A stretch of DNA of 64,000 nt, taken from Haliotis asinina. Taxonomy: Eukaryota > Mollusca > Gastropoda > Lepetellida > Haliotidae. Shown in pieces: positions 1-10,100 of this stretch. How positions within the stretch are numbered: the first letter of the stretch is position 1; the number at the start of each line of letters is the position of its first letter. A model generated the notes under the pieces. That model searched no databases and was not told the origin of the DNA. It worked only from the letters and a program-made list of their open reading frames with translations. The position numbers were made by a program, and so were the translations under genes. The stretch lies in the NCBI RefSeq assembly GCF_037392515.1, contig NC_090291.1, positions 38,463,001 to 38,527,000 on the forward strand, in the 5' to 3' direction.

Positions 1-1113
1 TGTGATGGAAGGGCAGGGTTAGTCTACGCCATCGATCAAAACGGAAATGTCACGTCCGGCACGAACTTGGCCTTAACCAACGCAGTAGAAAGGGGATACA
101 CATTGACTGTTGTCAACGGCGTCCCAAATTCATTCCAAGTTCACAATATTGAGGTCGAACCAGATACAGGCGGGGACAGGCTTGTGGGTGTTCAAAGTAT
201 TTGGCATCATGGATTCAAAAAACTAAGTGATATTTTGATATTCAGCCAGAACAAACGCTGGGTGTTCTTTACTATAGGATCGAATGGACAAGAGACAACC
301 GAGCGCTGGAGCGTTGGGAGTCACACGAGGCAGACTGCGGCTCGAAACATGAGAAATTTTGACTGGTTTGTTGATCCATGTTGGCGATACGTGTACGCTA
401 ATGACGAGAATGGGAATGAAGTTGGAGGCTCACTTGACGCGCTTATAGAAGCCGTAGAAGATGGGCACAGAGTGAAAGCACTTTTCGGGAACTACTCCGC
501 GGAGCTCGATAACTTTAGAATACTGGGAGGGCATGTTTCAGGACAGATTGTCTCCTTCTTGGAAAAAAATGGTACTTTGGAACTGAACACCAACGTCACC
601 TGGGCGTTCCGCATCCTCAACACTGATGGAACCGTGAATACATTCAGAGTTCTAGTAGGCGAGGCTGCTGATGGGCCGGGGGGTGATACCACAGAGCGCA
701 TGCCCATAGCATGGTACGTGGATACCAGATCCTGGGTGAAACTACTAAACACAGACACTAGTGGAGCGGTCATTTCGGGGTCTAAAGCTTCGATCCGAGA
801 TGCTATAACCAGAGGAGCAGATATCAGGGTAGCTGTTACCATTCCTGGAGATCTTGTTGCTGGGCAACAGTTTCTCAGAGCTGACAGTCTCAGGCTAGGG
901 CCGGATGGACACACTGCAATGCAGTCTACAAGAGTGTTAGGCGAGGAACAGATCAGTGCCAGCGAAGTACTACTCTTCTCTCAACCATCCTGGGCGTTCA
1001 AAACCGTCTCGACCCTTAGTGAAGTTGGAACTATCGAGACTCTTGTTGGGGATAGATCACTATTAGGCTCAAGAACAGAGGCAGCGGAAGTGATATGGTT
1101 TGGAACATTCTGA
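1..1113 (+). CDS. 3' part of a gene for a protein of three tandem ~118-residue repeats, function unknown
   Basis: The frame is open from the first base to TGA at 1111-1113, giving 370 residues, so the 5' end lies outside the window; the first internal ATG (67) is unlikely to be the true start. The protein is three diverged copies of one domain, roughly residues 1-124, 125-241 and 242-370. Each copy opens with an aromatic or hydrophobic strand, then a D/N-x-x-G turn, a GS or SG pair and a helix of the type L-x-x-A-[IV]-x-x-G (NAVERG, EAVEDG, DAITRG). Each closes with a W-[AV]-F strand, a T-x-G turn, and a final W-[FY] (DWFVDP, AWYVDT, IWFGTF). I see no membrane segment in the visible part and few cysteines. 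I do not recognise the family and assign no function. Base composition and clean reading support a real exon. A minus-strand frame at 492-914 is only its shadow. Confidence 0.75.
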   Translation, partial: CDGRAGLVYAIDQNGNVTSGTNLALTNAVERGYTLTVVNGVPNSFQVHNIEVEPDTGGDRLVGVQSIWHHGFKKLSDILIFSQNKRWVFFTIGSNGQETTERWSVGSHTRQTAARNMRNFDWFVDPCWRYVYANDENGNEVGGSLDALIEAVEDGHRVKALFGNYSAELDNFRILGGHVSGQIVSFLEKNGTLELNTNVTWAFRILNTDGTVNTFRVLVGEAADGPGGDTTERMPIAWYVDTRSWVKLLNTDTSGAVISGSKASIRDAITRGADIRVAVTIPGDLVAGQQFLRADSLRLGPDGHTAMQSTRVLGEEQISASEVLLFSQPSWAFKTVSTLSEVGTIETLVGDRSLLGSRTEAAEVIWFGTF

Positions 1114-1216
1114 AGAGAACGCGTGCTTGTTTACTTTTGATTGGTACATAATGGCTAGAGACGCCATTGTCTATTTAACTTGTGGGTGGGTGTTGGATGG
1201 TCCCCTAAGGGAAAGG

Positions 1217-1361
1217 GGCCATGGGGTGGAATAGTGGTTAAAACGTCACGCTGAAGTCCCGGGTTCTATTCCCCACATGGACACAATGTGTGAAGCCCAT
1301 TCCTGGTGCCTTCCGCCGTGATATTACTAGCACAGTGTTAGAAGCGGCGAAAAACTAACCA
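1217..1361 (+). mobile_element. tRNA-derived SINE, family A
   Basis: Family A is defined here by a tRNA-like head with a Pol III A box (tag..tagtggttaaa) and B box (GGTTCGATTCC), a middle with 'tacaatgtgtgaagccca', and a 3' end 'gatattgctggaatattgc' + 'gcggcgtaaaactaaactca' followed by (CTCA)n. This copy has a recognisable A box, a B box with one change, and a diverged tail. Confidence 0.8.
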
Positions 1362-1544
1362 CACAATGTTTAATATTCTGGAAAGGAATGTGTGGTGAAT
1401 CTTATCTTATATTCATAATGTATTATTCCCCTCATGTATTTATATTACGGTCAGCTAATATGCCTCTGTTGTTCATCATTTCACTCTCTATTCTTCATAT
1501 TTGTTCTTCTGTTGTTCATTAATTGTCATCTGTAATTGTCTGTA

Positions 1545-1550
1545 AATAAA
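1545..1550 (+). terminator. candidate polyadenylation signal AATAAA
   Basis: A canonical AATAAA lies 432 bases after the stop of the repeat-domain gene, in AT-rich sequence and before the next SINE. A SINE copy lies between stop and signal, so the 3' UTR would contain it. Placement is plausible but untested. Confidence 0.4.
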
Positions 1551-1585
1551 AGTGGCATAATCCATTCCACATCCATGCTAAATGC

Positions 1586-1729
1586 AGGGCGGAGGGTAGT
1601 CCAATGGTTGTTGCGTTCGGTCGTCACGCCGAAGGTCCGGGTTCGAGTTCCACATGGGTACAATGTGTGTCCCCCGCTGTGATATTGCTGAAGTATTGCT
1701 AAAGGCGGTGTAAAACTAAACTCACTCAG
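1586..1729 (+). mobile_element. tRNA-derived SINE, family A, near full length
   Basis: It has the head gggcgg-agggtagtccaatgg, a good B box (GGGTTCGAGTTCC), the 'gggtacaatgtgtg' segment, the 3' domain and the actcactca tail. A few bases are missing in the middle. Confidence 0.85.
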
Positions 1730-1912
1730 TCTGCAAAATGCAGAATATTGCTATCCATGAAAAAGGAAAGTTGACAGTTGGAAGGTTGAAATCGCCCTAC
1801 TTGTTATACAGCTTTTGCGGAGAGTATTCTTTTGATCTGAGTCTTTATGCATAGAGTGGGTGAGCTTTCAGCCGTTTTGTTTCGGATTCCCTTCACTCTT
1901 CTGCAGCTAATG

Positions 1913-2062
1913 TGAGTGGGTGTGGTTTTACGCCGCTTTTAACAATATTCCAGCAATATCACTGGAGGGGACATCGGAAATGGGCTTCACACATTGGGGA
2001 ATCGAACCCAGGTACTCGGCGTGACCAGTGAACACTTTAACCCCCAGACTACCCCACCGCTT
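1913..2062 (-). mobile_element. tRNA-derived SINE, family A, near full length
   Basis: Reverse-oriented copy: on the + strand it starts at the gtgagtggg tail, passes the 'ttttacgccgcttttaac' 3' domain, then the complement of the B box (gggaatcgaaccc), and ends at the complement of the A box (ctaccccaccgc). Confidence 0.85.
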
Positions 2063-2946
2063 TACGCATAGATCCAAATATGAAGCACATGAGGTCGTTT
2101 CATGTGTCTACTTTATTGTCTATTCGGGTTGAGAAATCAATTGAAGGGAATTGACTATTTAATGGTTACTGAACAAGATTATATCATCAATAAACGTTAA
2201 ACAGACTTGAGTCATGTAAATATATATACATGTATGTATGCACGAGCGGTAATCGTCAGTTGAAAGTGGTTGCAGAGCGATACTACCATGATATGATATT
2301 AGCGTACTGTGTTGTACAATATACTCCCTTTCTAAACTTTATACTCATTAGTGTAAATGTAGCCACTTGCTTCAGGCAATTGTTCTAAAGTAAATTTTGC
2401 AAAATATTCCGTACAGTTTAAAGGTAGTGTCTACTGATGAACTGATGTATTGTAGAACAAATTCGTAACGTTAAAAAGATGATTGTCACGAGCTCAGTAA
2501 ATGATAAAAATCAGTGAACATTGGAGAATCTGTAACAACACTTTACATCCAAACACCCAAACGCAGTTCACATGCACGATATGTGCACATGCCTTTCAGC
2601 AATTTGATGCACGATCCTCGTGAAATTCCTCAACATAGGTTGGAGTTGGTTTCCCCAAGGTAGTGGAGAAATCAATCTTCGATGTAACCACATACATATC
2701 CATAACACATAGTGCGTGTTTTAAGTGATTCTATACGTTTGAAAGGAAATATATGTCTTCCCTCAGACGTTAGAGTTGGCGACGCTTAACCCGATTTGTT
2801 GTAAAAAACTTGTTCCTAAAATAAACCTTGAATATCACCCATTCAAACATCAATAGATGTTACTACCTTCACTGTTGTTCGTCTACAAATTGTTATCCTT
2901 CCTTAGTGCTCCAACTTCTAAATATATTCTAAAACCGCAAAGTGAA
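2063..2946. other. gene-free stretch
   Basis: AT-rich sequence with only short frames. I see no exon, repeat family member or regulatory site that I can support. It would be 3' flank of the ShKT-domain gene if the terminal exon at 2947-3077 is real. The nearest AATAAA on the minus strand is at 2112-2117. Confidence 0.5.
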
Positions 2947-3077
2947 TCAGTCAGTTGTGAAGTGAGCCTTCACACTGTTGCTGGGGTTGTCCATTTGAGA
3001 ACGAAAATAGTTCGCCAAAGCCACTGTAAATATCACCCATAACACAATACACAACAGGAACGCAAAACATAGGTGTT
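2947..3077 (-). CDS. candidate terminal exon of the ShKT gene: membrane anchor and short tail
   Basis: On the minus strand an AG at 3078-3079 is followed by a frame entered in phase 1. That is exactly the phase left open by the last ShKT exon (7150-7263). It codes a strongly hydrophobic stretch of about 23 residues (LCFAFLLCIVLWVIFTVALA and three more), then a basic-polar tail of about 19 residues ending at TGA 2947-2949. Joined to the ShKT exons it would give a type I membrane protein with four outside ShKT domains. The polypyrimidine tract is only moderate and the distance to the previous exon is 4 kb, so this exon is inferred and not proven. Confidence 0.35.
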
Positions 3078-3115
3078 CTATACTCATCATCGGTACAAAG
3101 TGTGAAGAACGTTTT

Positions 3116-3180
3116 CTGGCGTCAGTCGCCGTTATATTGCTGGAATACTGCTTAAAGCGGCGTAAAACTAAACTCATTCA
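3116..3180 (+). mobile_element. SINE family A, 3' fragment
   Basis: Only the conserved 3' domain (atattgctggaatactgc, gcggcgtaaaactaaactca) remains. A shorter, more decayed tail fragment follows at about 3392-3437. Confidence 0.7.
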
Positions 3181-4146
3181 ACTGGCTCTGACAAAATTAG
3201 GGAGACTACGCAGTTAAAGCGTTCTTGTAATGCCTCAGACCGAAGCCCGATTCCACACATGGTTTCAAGAGTGAACCTAATCCCTTGTGACGTGGGGTCC
3301 GGTTCACAAAACTCTCGTAAGCCTAAGATCTTGTAATTTTCTCGTAGCCATTGTACCTCCTGTACTGTAACACAGGAGGTACGGATGCTACGAGCTGAAA
3401 TGTTGCTAAAGATGACGTAAGGCTTTACTCACTCACTCCCACCTTTTCACATTGTGTGCGTGCGTGTGTGCGTGTGTGCGTGCGTGTGTGCGTGCATGCG
3501 TGTGATGATATTATGAAAGGAGGTAGGAGGGGTGGGGGAGTTTTGTACATCAGTCTTGTACTCTTGCTTTGTACAATAGTTTTGCACAAGCAGTTTTGTA
3601 CATTAGATAATAGTAAAATATGCTTTAAAATTCTTGTACGTACATTTTAGTGTGGGGGTTGGGAGTCACTCCTCATTGTACAACATTTAGTTCCTCTAAA
3701 GATGATTTACATATACCTGACGCTGAAAATGTCCATCCAGGGCAGTGTTGCCATGGATTTGAAAACGGTCATCACTAGATGGTGGCCGCCACGACCGTTT
3801 TGAAGCACATTTGTAAATGCATAGATTCTGTAGCCAGTTGTCTGTCAGGAAAAGAATCGATAATACTTCTGTCTTTTGGATTTTCATAATGAGTCGGAAT
3901 GAGGACTCGTTTTGAGTTTTCCAAGGAATGCAAAAATATAAAAAAACACCAGGACGATCTTAAAAGATGCACTGGCGATCATAAAAAAAACCCAACCCGT
4001 CATTCATGAAAGCACATCCTGTATATTTTCATGCCAGGTGATTCCGAGGGAATTTTCAGCGTACTCTGAGAGGTGGCACATTTTAGTGGACAACACATTC
4101 AACATCAACAACAACACTCCAACAAACAAAGTGCATGTTGTTTGTT

Positions 4147-4400
4147 TGTTGCTTGACGCCGCACTCAGCAATATTCCAGCTATATGGTGGCGGTTTTTAA
4201 ATAATTGGGTTTGGACCAGACAATCCAGTGATCAACTGCACGAGCATCGATCTGCGCAAGTGGGACGACTTATGTCAACTTAGTCAGCGAGCAAAGTGGA
4301 TACAATGACAGGTGTCAACTGAGTCAGCGAGCCTGGTCATGACCACCCGATCCCGTTAGGACAGGCATGGGTTGCTGAAGACCCGCATCTTCACGAGTAA
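4147..4400 (-). mobile_element. SINE family B, full-length copy
   Basis: Family B is defined here in the orientation that ends in the (CTCA)n tail: a head near 'gacccgtgaaggtcccgggg', then 'ttgtaagaggcgactaacgg', 'gatcgggtggtcaggctcgc', 'gttgacacatgtcatcggtt', 'gatgctcatgctgttgatca', 'ggattgtctggtccagactc', 'gaccgccgccatatagctgg' and the same 3' tail as family A. This copy is reversed and carries an internal duplication near 4280-4325, where the gtcaactnagtcagcgagc segment occurs twice. Confidence 0.8.
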
Positions 4401-4551
4401 GAGGTGTTATTGATGTGAGGTCACGCTTTTTACGTCCTATTTTCATTTTCAGAAAACGCATGCTTATGGCATAGTTAGAAACATACAATGGACTCTCTTG
4501 TCATTATTGAAGGGTTTTTGTTAATTATGTTTAACACTGTTGACATGTTGG

Positions 4552-4672
4552 CTGGCGGGGGTACCCTGCTTATGGTTAAAACATTCGCTCGTCACACTGA
4601 AGACCAGGGTTCGATTCCCTTCATGGGAATAATGTGTGTAGCCGATTTCGGATGTCCACCGCCGTGCTAAAT
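4552..4672 (+). mobile_element. SINE family A, 5' two thirds
   Basis: Good A-box and B-box regions (GGGTTCGATTCCC) and the tgtgtgtagcc middle are present. It breaks off at the ccgccgtg start of the 3' domain, so the tail is missing. Confidence 0.75.
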
Positions 4673-5159
4673 CCATACACATTTACTGTTGAGATAAATA
4701 TTGTTTGAAATAAATAATGCAGTTTGATAGTGTTTCTTGTTTTCTTGGATATTTTCTTGTCATTTACAAGCCTAAAATTCCATATAAGGGAACAGTGTAA
4801 GCCCTTCTTAGCAATATACACGTTCTCAGCATCGAAAAGGTGATGGTGTGTTATACAACTGAGGCTGCATTTAATGCTTTTCATTTGGGGTGAATATCGT
4901 TATTAACATGGGTTAAATTTGATCAAGCCTCGTTAGCCAGGAATATAATGGCTTCTATGACTCAAGTTCCTACAGTGTTAGAACTTCGCATGAGCCTAAT
5001 ATGGTCATATCTCTTCAGTTTGGGAAATCACGTCAGCATGGGCTTTACTGTGGTGTTTAAACATGATGGACAGCTGTGTTTTGATAAGAAAGAACTTTTC
5101 GCTGGGACAGCGCGTAAGCATGCTGTTTGAAACACGTCATCTTGTCGAATGAAAACAAA

Positions 5160-5466
5160 TTGCTGCAGTCTAAGCAAACTTAGCCCCAGTGTTATTATTT
5201 TCAGCGACTGTTTATTCACTGTTGTAATTAAGGTGCTCCATGTCCATCACCCGGAAGCGATCGTATGGAAAATAGCATTCGGAATCGTTCAGGCATAAAG
5301 CTATGCGTAGGTATAAATTCAAAAGGTATATGCGAATGTCCTCTTTCGCAATTGGGTAAGCTGTGTTCTGATTGGTCAATCTCAAAGGTTACCTGATGCG
5401 ACCTCCTACGAGGACCTAGTGAAGGAGTGTAACGAATAACACTGGGGCTAAGTTTACTTAAATTGC
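5160..5466. mobile_element. MITE-like element with ~28-bp terminal inverted repeats
   Basis: The left end reads ctaagcaaacttagccccag + tgttatt (5170-5196). The right end (5435-5460) is its reverse complement with one mismatch. The arms probably extend outward through a ttgc..t(t/c)taag motif on both sides. The 240-bp interior has no coding frame. Length, long inverted ends and lack of coding capacity fit a non-autonomous DNA transposon. I could not fix a target-site duplication or a superfamily. Confidence 0.65.
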
Positions 5467-5555
5467 AACTTTGTCAAACTGAACATCATCAGATCTGTTC
5501 AGTTATACATGTAAAAGGTGTGTCCATACGCATATACATGTAAAAGGTATGTCCA

Positions 5556-5763
5556 ACATACCCACGAAGATCGGGGTCTTCAGTAACCCATGCTTGTCGT
5601 AAGACGGGACAAACGGTATCGGGTGGTCAGGTTCGCTGGCTTTTTGCCACATGCCATCGTATCTCAACTGATCGATGCACAACCTGTTTATCACTAGACT
5701 ATTATTTACTGACCGCTGCCATATAGCTGGAATACTGCTGAATGTGGCGTTAAACAACAACCA
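5556..5763 (+). mobile_element. SINE family B
   Basis: Has gaagatcggggtcttcagtaa, ccatgcttgtcgtaagacgg, ggtatcgggtggtcagg, gaccgctgccatatagctgg and the 3' domain in sense orientation. It lacks the (CTCA)n end. Confidence 0.75.
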
Positions 5764-6629
5764 TCCTCGTTAGGATGAGACCGCCACAATAAACTCAGTG
5801 CGCCTAGTGGCAGCAAGAGTTGTATACTCCCCAGGGAGTTGAGATTGATAATACGATGTGACGCTGAGACGGACATCCAATGATCGAGGGAAACAAATAA
5901 CAGCGCCTTGAGCAAGTAATAGCTGCATGGATATGTGCGCTATATAAATATCCTATAACTAACTAAAACATCCAACCAGTCCCTACCGACTAGAAAAACG
6001 GCATGGTCCTGACGAACAAATGCTTCTACATGGCGGAGATGAGATTCGAACTCACAAAAGTACATCTGGTATGATGGATGGATCTTTCAATAATTTGCTC
6101 ATGATCTGTCCATGTCAGACATATAACGTTAAAGTGGGATTTGAACAGAGGATACATGTTCAGATATTACACCAAAAACTTAATACTGCCCTTGATAACA
6201 CGGCCACTTATATAGCGCCGACACGGGCATGCTGTAGGAGGTTATGTGATGGCCAGTATTGCCCCGATATCCCAAGCTGCCTGCCAAGCGCTAGAAGGTT
6301 AACAGTGAGATGACTTATCCCACCGGGTACCCATTTTCAGTTGAGTGAACAGAGGCAATTGTGAACAAACCCACTTGCCTAAAGAGTGACCAGATATGTC
6401 ACGCATTTCGTTGTGGGAAGGACAGAAGTCGCGGAAACTCACAGATGTTAAGATGCCAAACACTGTCACCAATCAAAGCGCAGTGGTTCGAATCTCTGTT
6501 TGGACATTAATTTTCAAAAATATAAATCTAGACTTTTGCAGTTGCATAATGTTTTTAGATGCTATAAGTTACAAATATTTGAACGAAATCGGTGAAGAAA
6601 TGGATTTTAGGAAATTCTACCGCTACACT

Positions 6630-6663
6630 CATTACATAAAATACACGTGTATTTTATGTAATG
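6630..6663. repeat. perfect 34-bp palindrome
   Basis: The 17-base arm cattacataaaatacac is followed without spacer by its exact reverse complement gtgtattttatgtaatg. The centre is CACGTG. It lies in the presumed last intron of the ShKT gene, with no repeat family around it that I recognise. Confidence 0.85.
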
Positions 6664-7149
6664 TACAGAAAACTTGTAATTTTATGCTGTACAGAATAAG
6701 GAGGAATAATAAAACCTGGACAATCATGCACGGTTTATATTTTTCTCAAATAAAACCAAACACTTCAGTCCAAAATATTTCTGACCAATTATTTAGTGAC
6801 ACAGGAACATTACATCTGTATCTGATCTTCATTTCCCAAATGGCGTTGGCACCAACATTTGCGTTGGCGTTGAAGTCAGTGTCAAGGTTGAGTCTGGAAA
6901 ACGATGAAAATCCACACTCAACACAAAACATTTCCTACTTAACTGCATAAGCAGAAGAATGTATAGTCAAAGTTCATATTCTACTTGTCACTTACATGTT
7001 AACTTAACATTGAATTTGTTCGAGTACTAAATCGATGTAATGAAACGTCTCACCAAAATTCTTTTCAGTCCAGTTTAACAGACACTTTCTTTTCAAGTAA
7101 AAAAGAGAGGGATTTTCAAATGTGTTAAAAAGTACAGTTGAACACTTAC

Positions 7150-10100
7150 TGCAAAATCCACATGACAGAGCACAGTTGTTCCTCGCCCATTCTTCGTAAA
7201 ATCCCTGACACATTTCCTTTGGTCGAGAACGGCACGACGATATCCGGTCTATGCACTCACTTCCTGTTCAATGAAAACGTGTGCCTTGATAGTGTGTGGA
7301 ATACAGTGCAATTCAGCGAGGCAAATACTGACAGAACCTTTAAAGTCAAAAGAGGAAATACATCGGACATAATGTTTTTCACTAATCCATTACATATACA
7401 AATGCAATCCACAAAGAAACGTTAGCGGCATCGTATTATTGAAGAAAAGACTCCGACGAACATTATTGACCACAAAGAGTTATGTCCCGTGGACCGCTCT
7501 TTACGACTAAACTACGCACAAGTTGTGACATAATCCAGTTCGGCAAACACCGACACCGCATGCGACAGTTATTGATGTAAGGAGCAATATTTGCCATATA
7601 TGGCAAGTGTTTTCCTTTGGGAGGAAGTGGTTCGCCTCGACGTTTCAATTATAGATTTCAGGCAAGTCGTAAGGGATTAAAGCTCAGACGTATTTAATGT
7701 CTAGATAGATTTTACTATTGGGACCCTTGAAGATCCATGGTAGAACTCCATGTTTGCCACAAGACGGGATCATGCTTGTCTCAAGAGGCGACTAACGGGA
7801 TCCGGGAATCATACTAACTGACGTGGTTGACACATGTCAAAGCTTCCCAATTGAGCAGATCGATGCTCATGCTATTGATCACGGAATCGTCTGGTCCAGA
7901 CAAGATTGTAATTACTGACCGCCGCCATATACCTGGATTATTGCTGATTATGACGTGAAAATAAACTCACTCATTATTATTGGATTTGCAAGTTTGGATG
8001 TGTATCTCAACACAATTAAAGTGATTCTGAAACAAAATGGTTTGTGATTATTTTTTCATCTCTCATTAATTTTGTGAATATTGGGGGCAGGACCTTCTGG
8101 CTTTTGCATATAATAAGTCTAACTATTTGCCCGTGCTAATCTAGGTTAGAAATGGTCTTCGGTAACCTATGCTTTTGGTAAGAGGCGACTAACGGGAATG
8201 GGCAATTAGGCTCGCTGATTTGATTGACTCATGCCGTCATTTCCCAGTATGTATCGATGCTCATGTTGTTGATTACTGGATTATCGTGTCCAGATTTATT
8301 TACCACCATATAGCTGGAATACCGATTAAAGACAAAGAAACAAATGTGTAGCTCTTTGTAAGTAACTGCGAGTTCGGTGACAACGAATACAGTGAAACCT
8401 GCCCAAACCGGAACCTGTCTAATCCGACAGAAATCGGTCGTACAATTTGGGTTTACAACGATATTATTAAAGGACCACTAAACTCAATTTTTTGGTACTC
8501 TTTTTATCACTGCATATGAAAGACTTTTGGTTAGTCATAGACGAAACACCATTTGTTTTTTAAAAAAAAATTGTGGTTAATTAATACCAAGCGCTTAAAA
8601 GTTGCTAAAATGCCGCCTGCTTCTCTCTCGCCCGCAAACGAAACCGCAGACAGGTTACGTAACTCGCCAGAGCCCTACAGTCACGTCACAGAAGGAACGA
8701 TTGCCCGTTAAATGTATAGAAAATGTGTAGGAAGCTCGTCATTTTGCTGATTTCTCGACGTCACCAAAGACATGCCGAATTGTTGTGTTGCCGTCAGTTG
8801 TCCCTTGGGGTCGGAAGATGGTGTCACTATGCACAGATTTCCACCAGACTCTGTAGTTTGTGCGTGAATTGGTTGTTAGTGTTGTGCGAAGTGGACGCCT
8901 GTGGTATATACTAAATCGGATGGTTCGCCCCCAACCACGCTTCCAGGATAGAAAATGGTGTTCAAGTTTCATCGTGTTTATAAAATCAAGACTGCTTACT
9001 ACACATTGCTGACCGAAAGGATTTTGCATGGATATATCGCTTTCTTCCTCGGAAACGAGGTTGTGGTCGAAGTGACAATATTATCGTAAGTAATATTATA
9101 TTGACCTCATATACTGACCGATTCCAAGACAGAAATTGTTATGTTATAAGCAATGTCATGTAAAATCCTAATGTCCATAAATAAAATACATATTTTACTA
9201 CCAGTAGAAAGTAATTTTGATTTTGTAAGTCGGTGAAAATACACTTAAATAGCATTCATCCTCAGACAGGGCGCCGCCATTTTTTAAAATCGTAAAGTCA
9301 CGGGCTAAAGTCCGTTAGAATTATTGAGATTATGATTTGTTCTCATCAAGTTAGAAAATCAAAACTACTTTTTACTGGTAGTTAAATATGCATTTGAATC
9401 ATGGTCCAAAGGATTTTGCATGACACAACTTTTAGCATAAGGACTTCTTCCAAGGAAGGAAGGTGGCGGTCGAAGTGACATTTGTATTGCAAGCAATGCT
9501 ATATTAACCTCCTAATTGTTATGTTATAAGCAGTGTCATGCAAACTCCTATTGTCCATCAATAAAATACATATTTTACTACCAGTAGAAAGTAATTGTCC
9601 CTTTGTAAGTCGGTGAAAACAAACTTAAATAGCATTCATCCCAAGACAGGGCGCCGCCATTTTTGAAAATCGTGAAGTCCAATCCATTTGAATTAATGAG
9701 ATTATGTATGGTTTGTTCTCATCAAGTTACACAATCGAAACTACATAAATATGTATTTGAATCATTACCAAAAGGAGTTTGCATGACACAGCCTGTAACA
9801 TAACCTAAGCGAGGTCGGGGTCGAAGTGAAAATACTGCGCCATAAATTTCTTCACTTGCCAAATTTACTTGGTTTGTAACGTTCACTCACCAGTATGTAG
9901 ACACTTGTCAATATGCGTGTTTACACTTGGTCTTATAATCCTAATTACTTTATAGTCATACTTGCATGCATTTTGGAACTTCATCAAAAGAAGCGATCTG
10001 CGAATGTATAACAGGAATGTAATATGTAGACATTTCATAGTTTTCCTATATGAATCATAATTCGCACGCACGCCCTTGTGTATGTCGTCTGCATTATTAC

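Larger units (their letters stand above)
3078..7149. other. presumed long last intron of the ShKT gene
   Basis: No exon is supported here. The stretch holds a (GT)n tract at 3456-3500, SINE copies at 3116, 4147, 4552 and 5556, a MITE at 5160-5466 and a perfect palindrome at 6630-6663. If the terminal exon at 2947 is rejected this is intergenic sequence. The longest frame (6396-6950, +) has no domain or codon signal I can support. Confidence 0.4.

Noticed and set aside
492-914. 140-codon minus-strand frame
   Set aside because: Antisense shadow of the three-repeat protein; no matching domain.
1228-1275. tRNA genes at A-box/B-box matches
   Set aside because: The heads of SINE A mimic tRNA but do not fold as complete cloverleaves and are followed by the SINE body.
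6396-6950. 184-codon plus-strand frame
   Set aside because: AT-rich, contains the palindrome, no domain, no codon or splice support.
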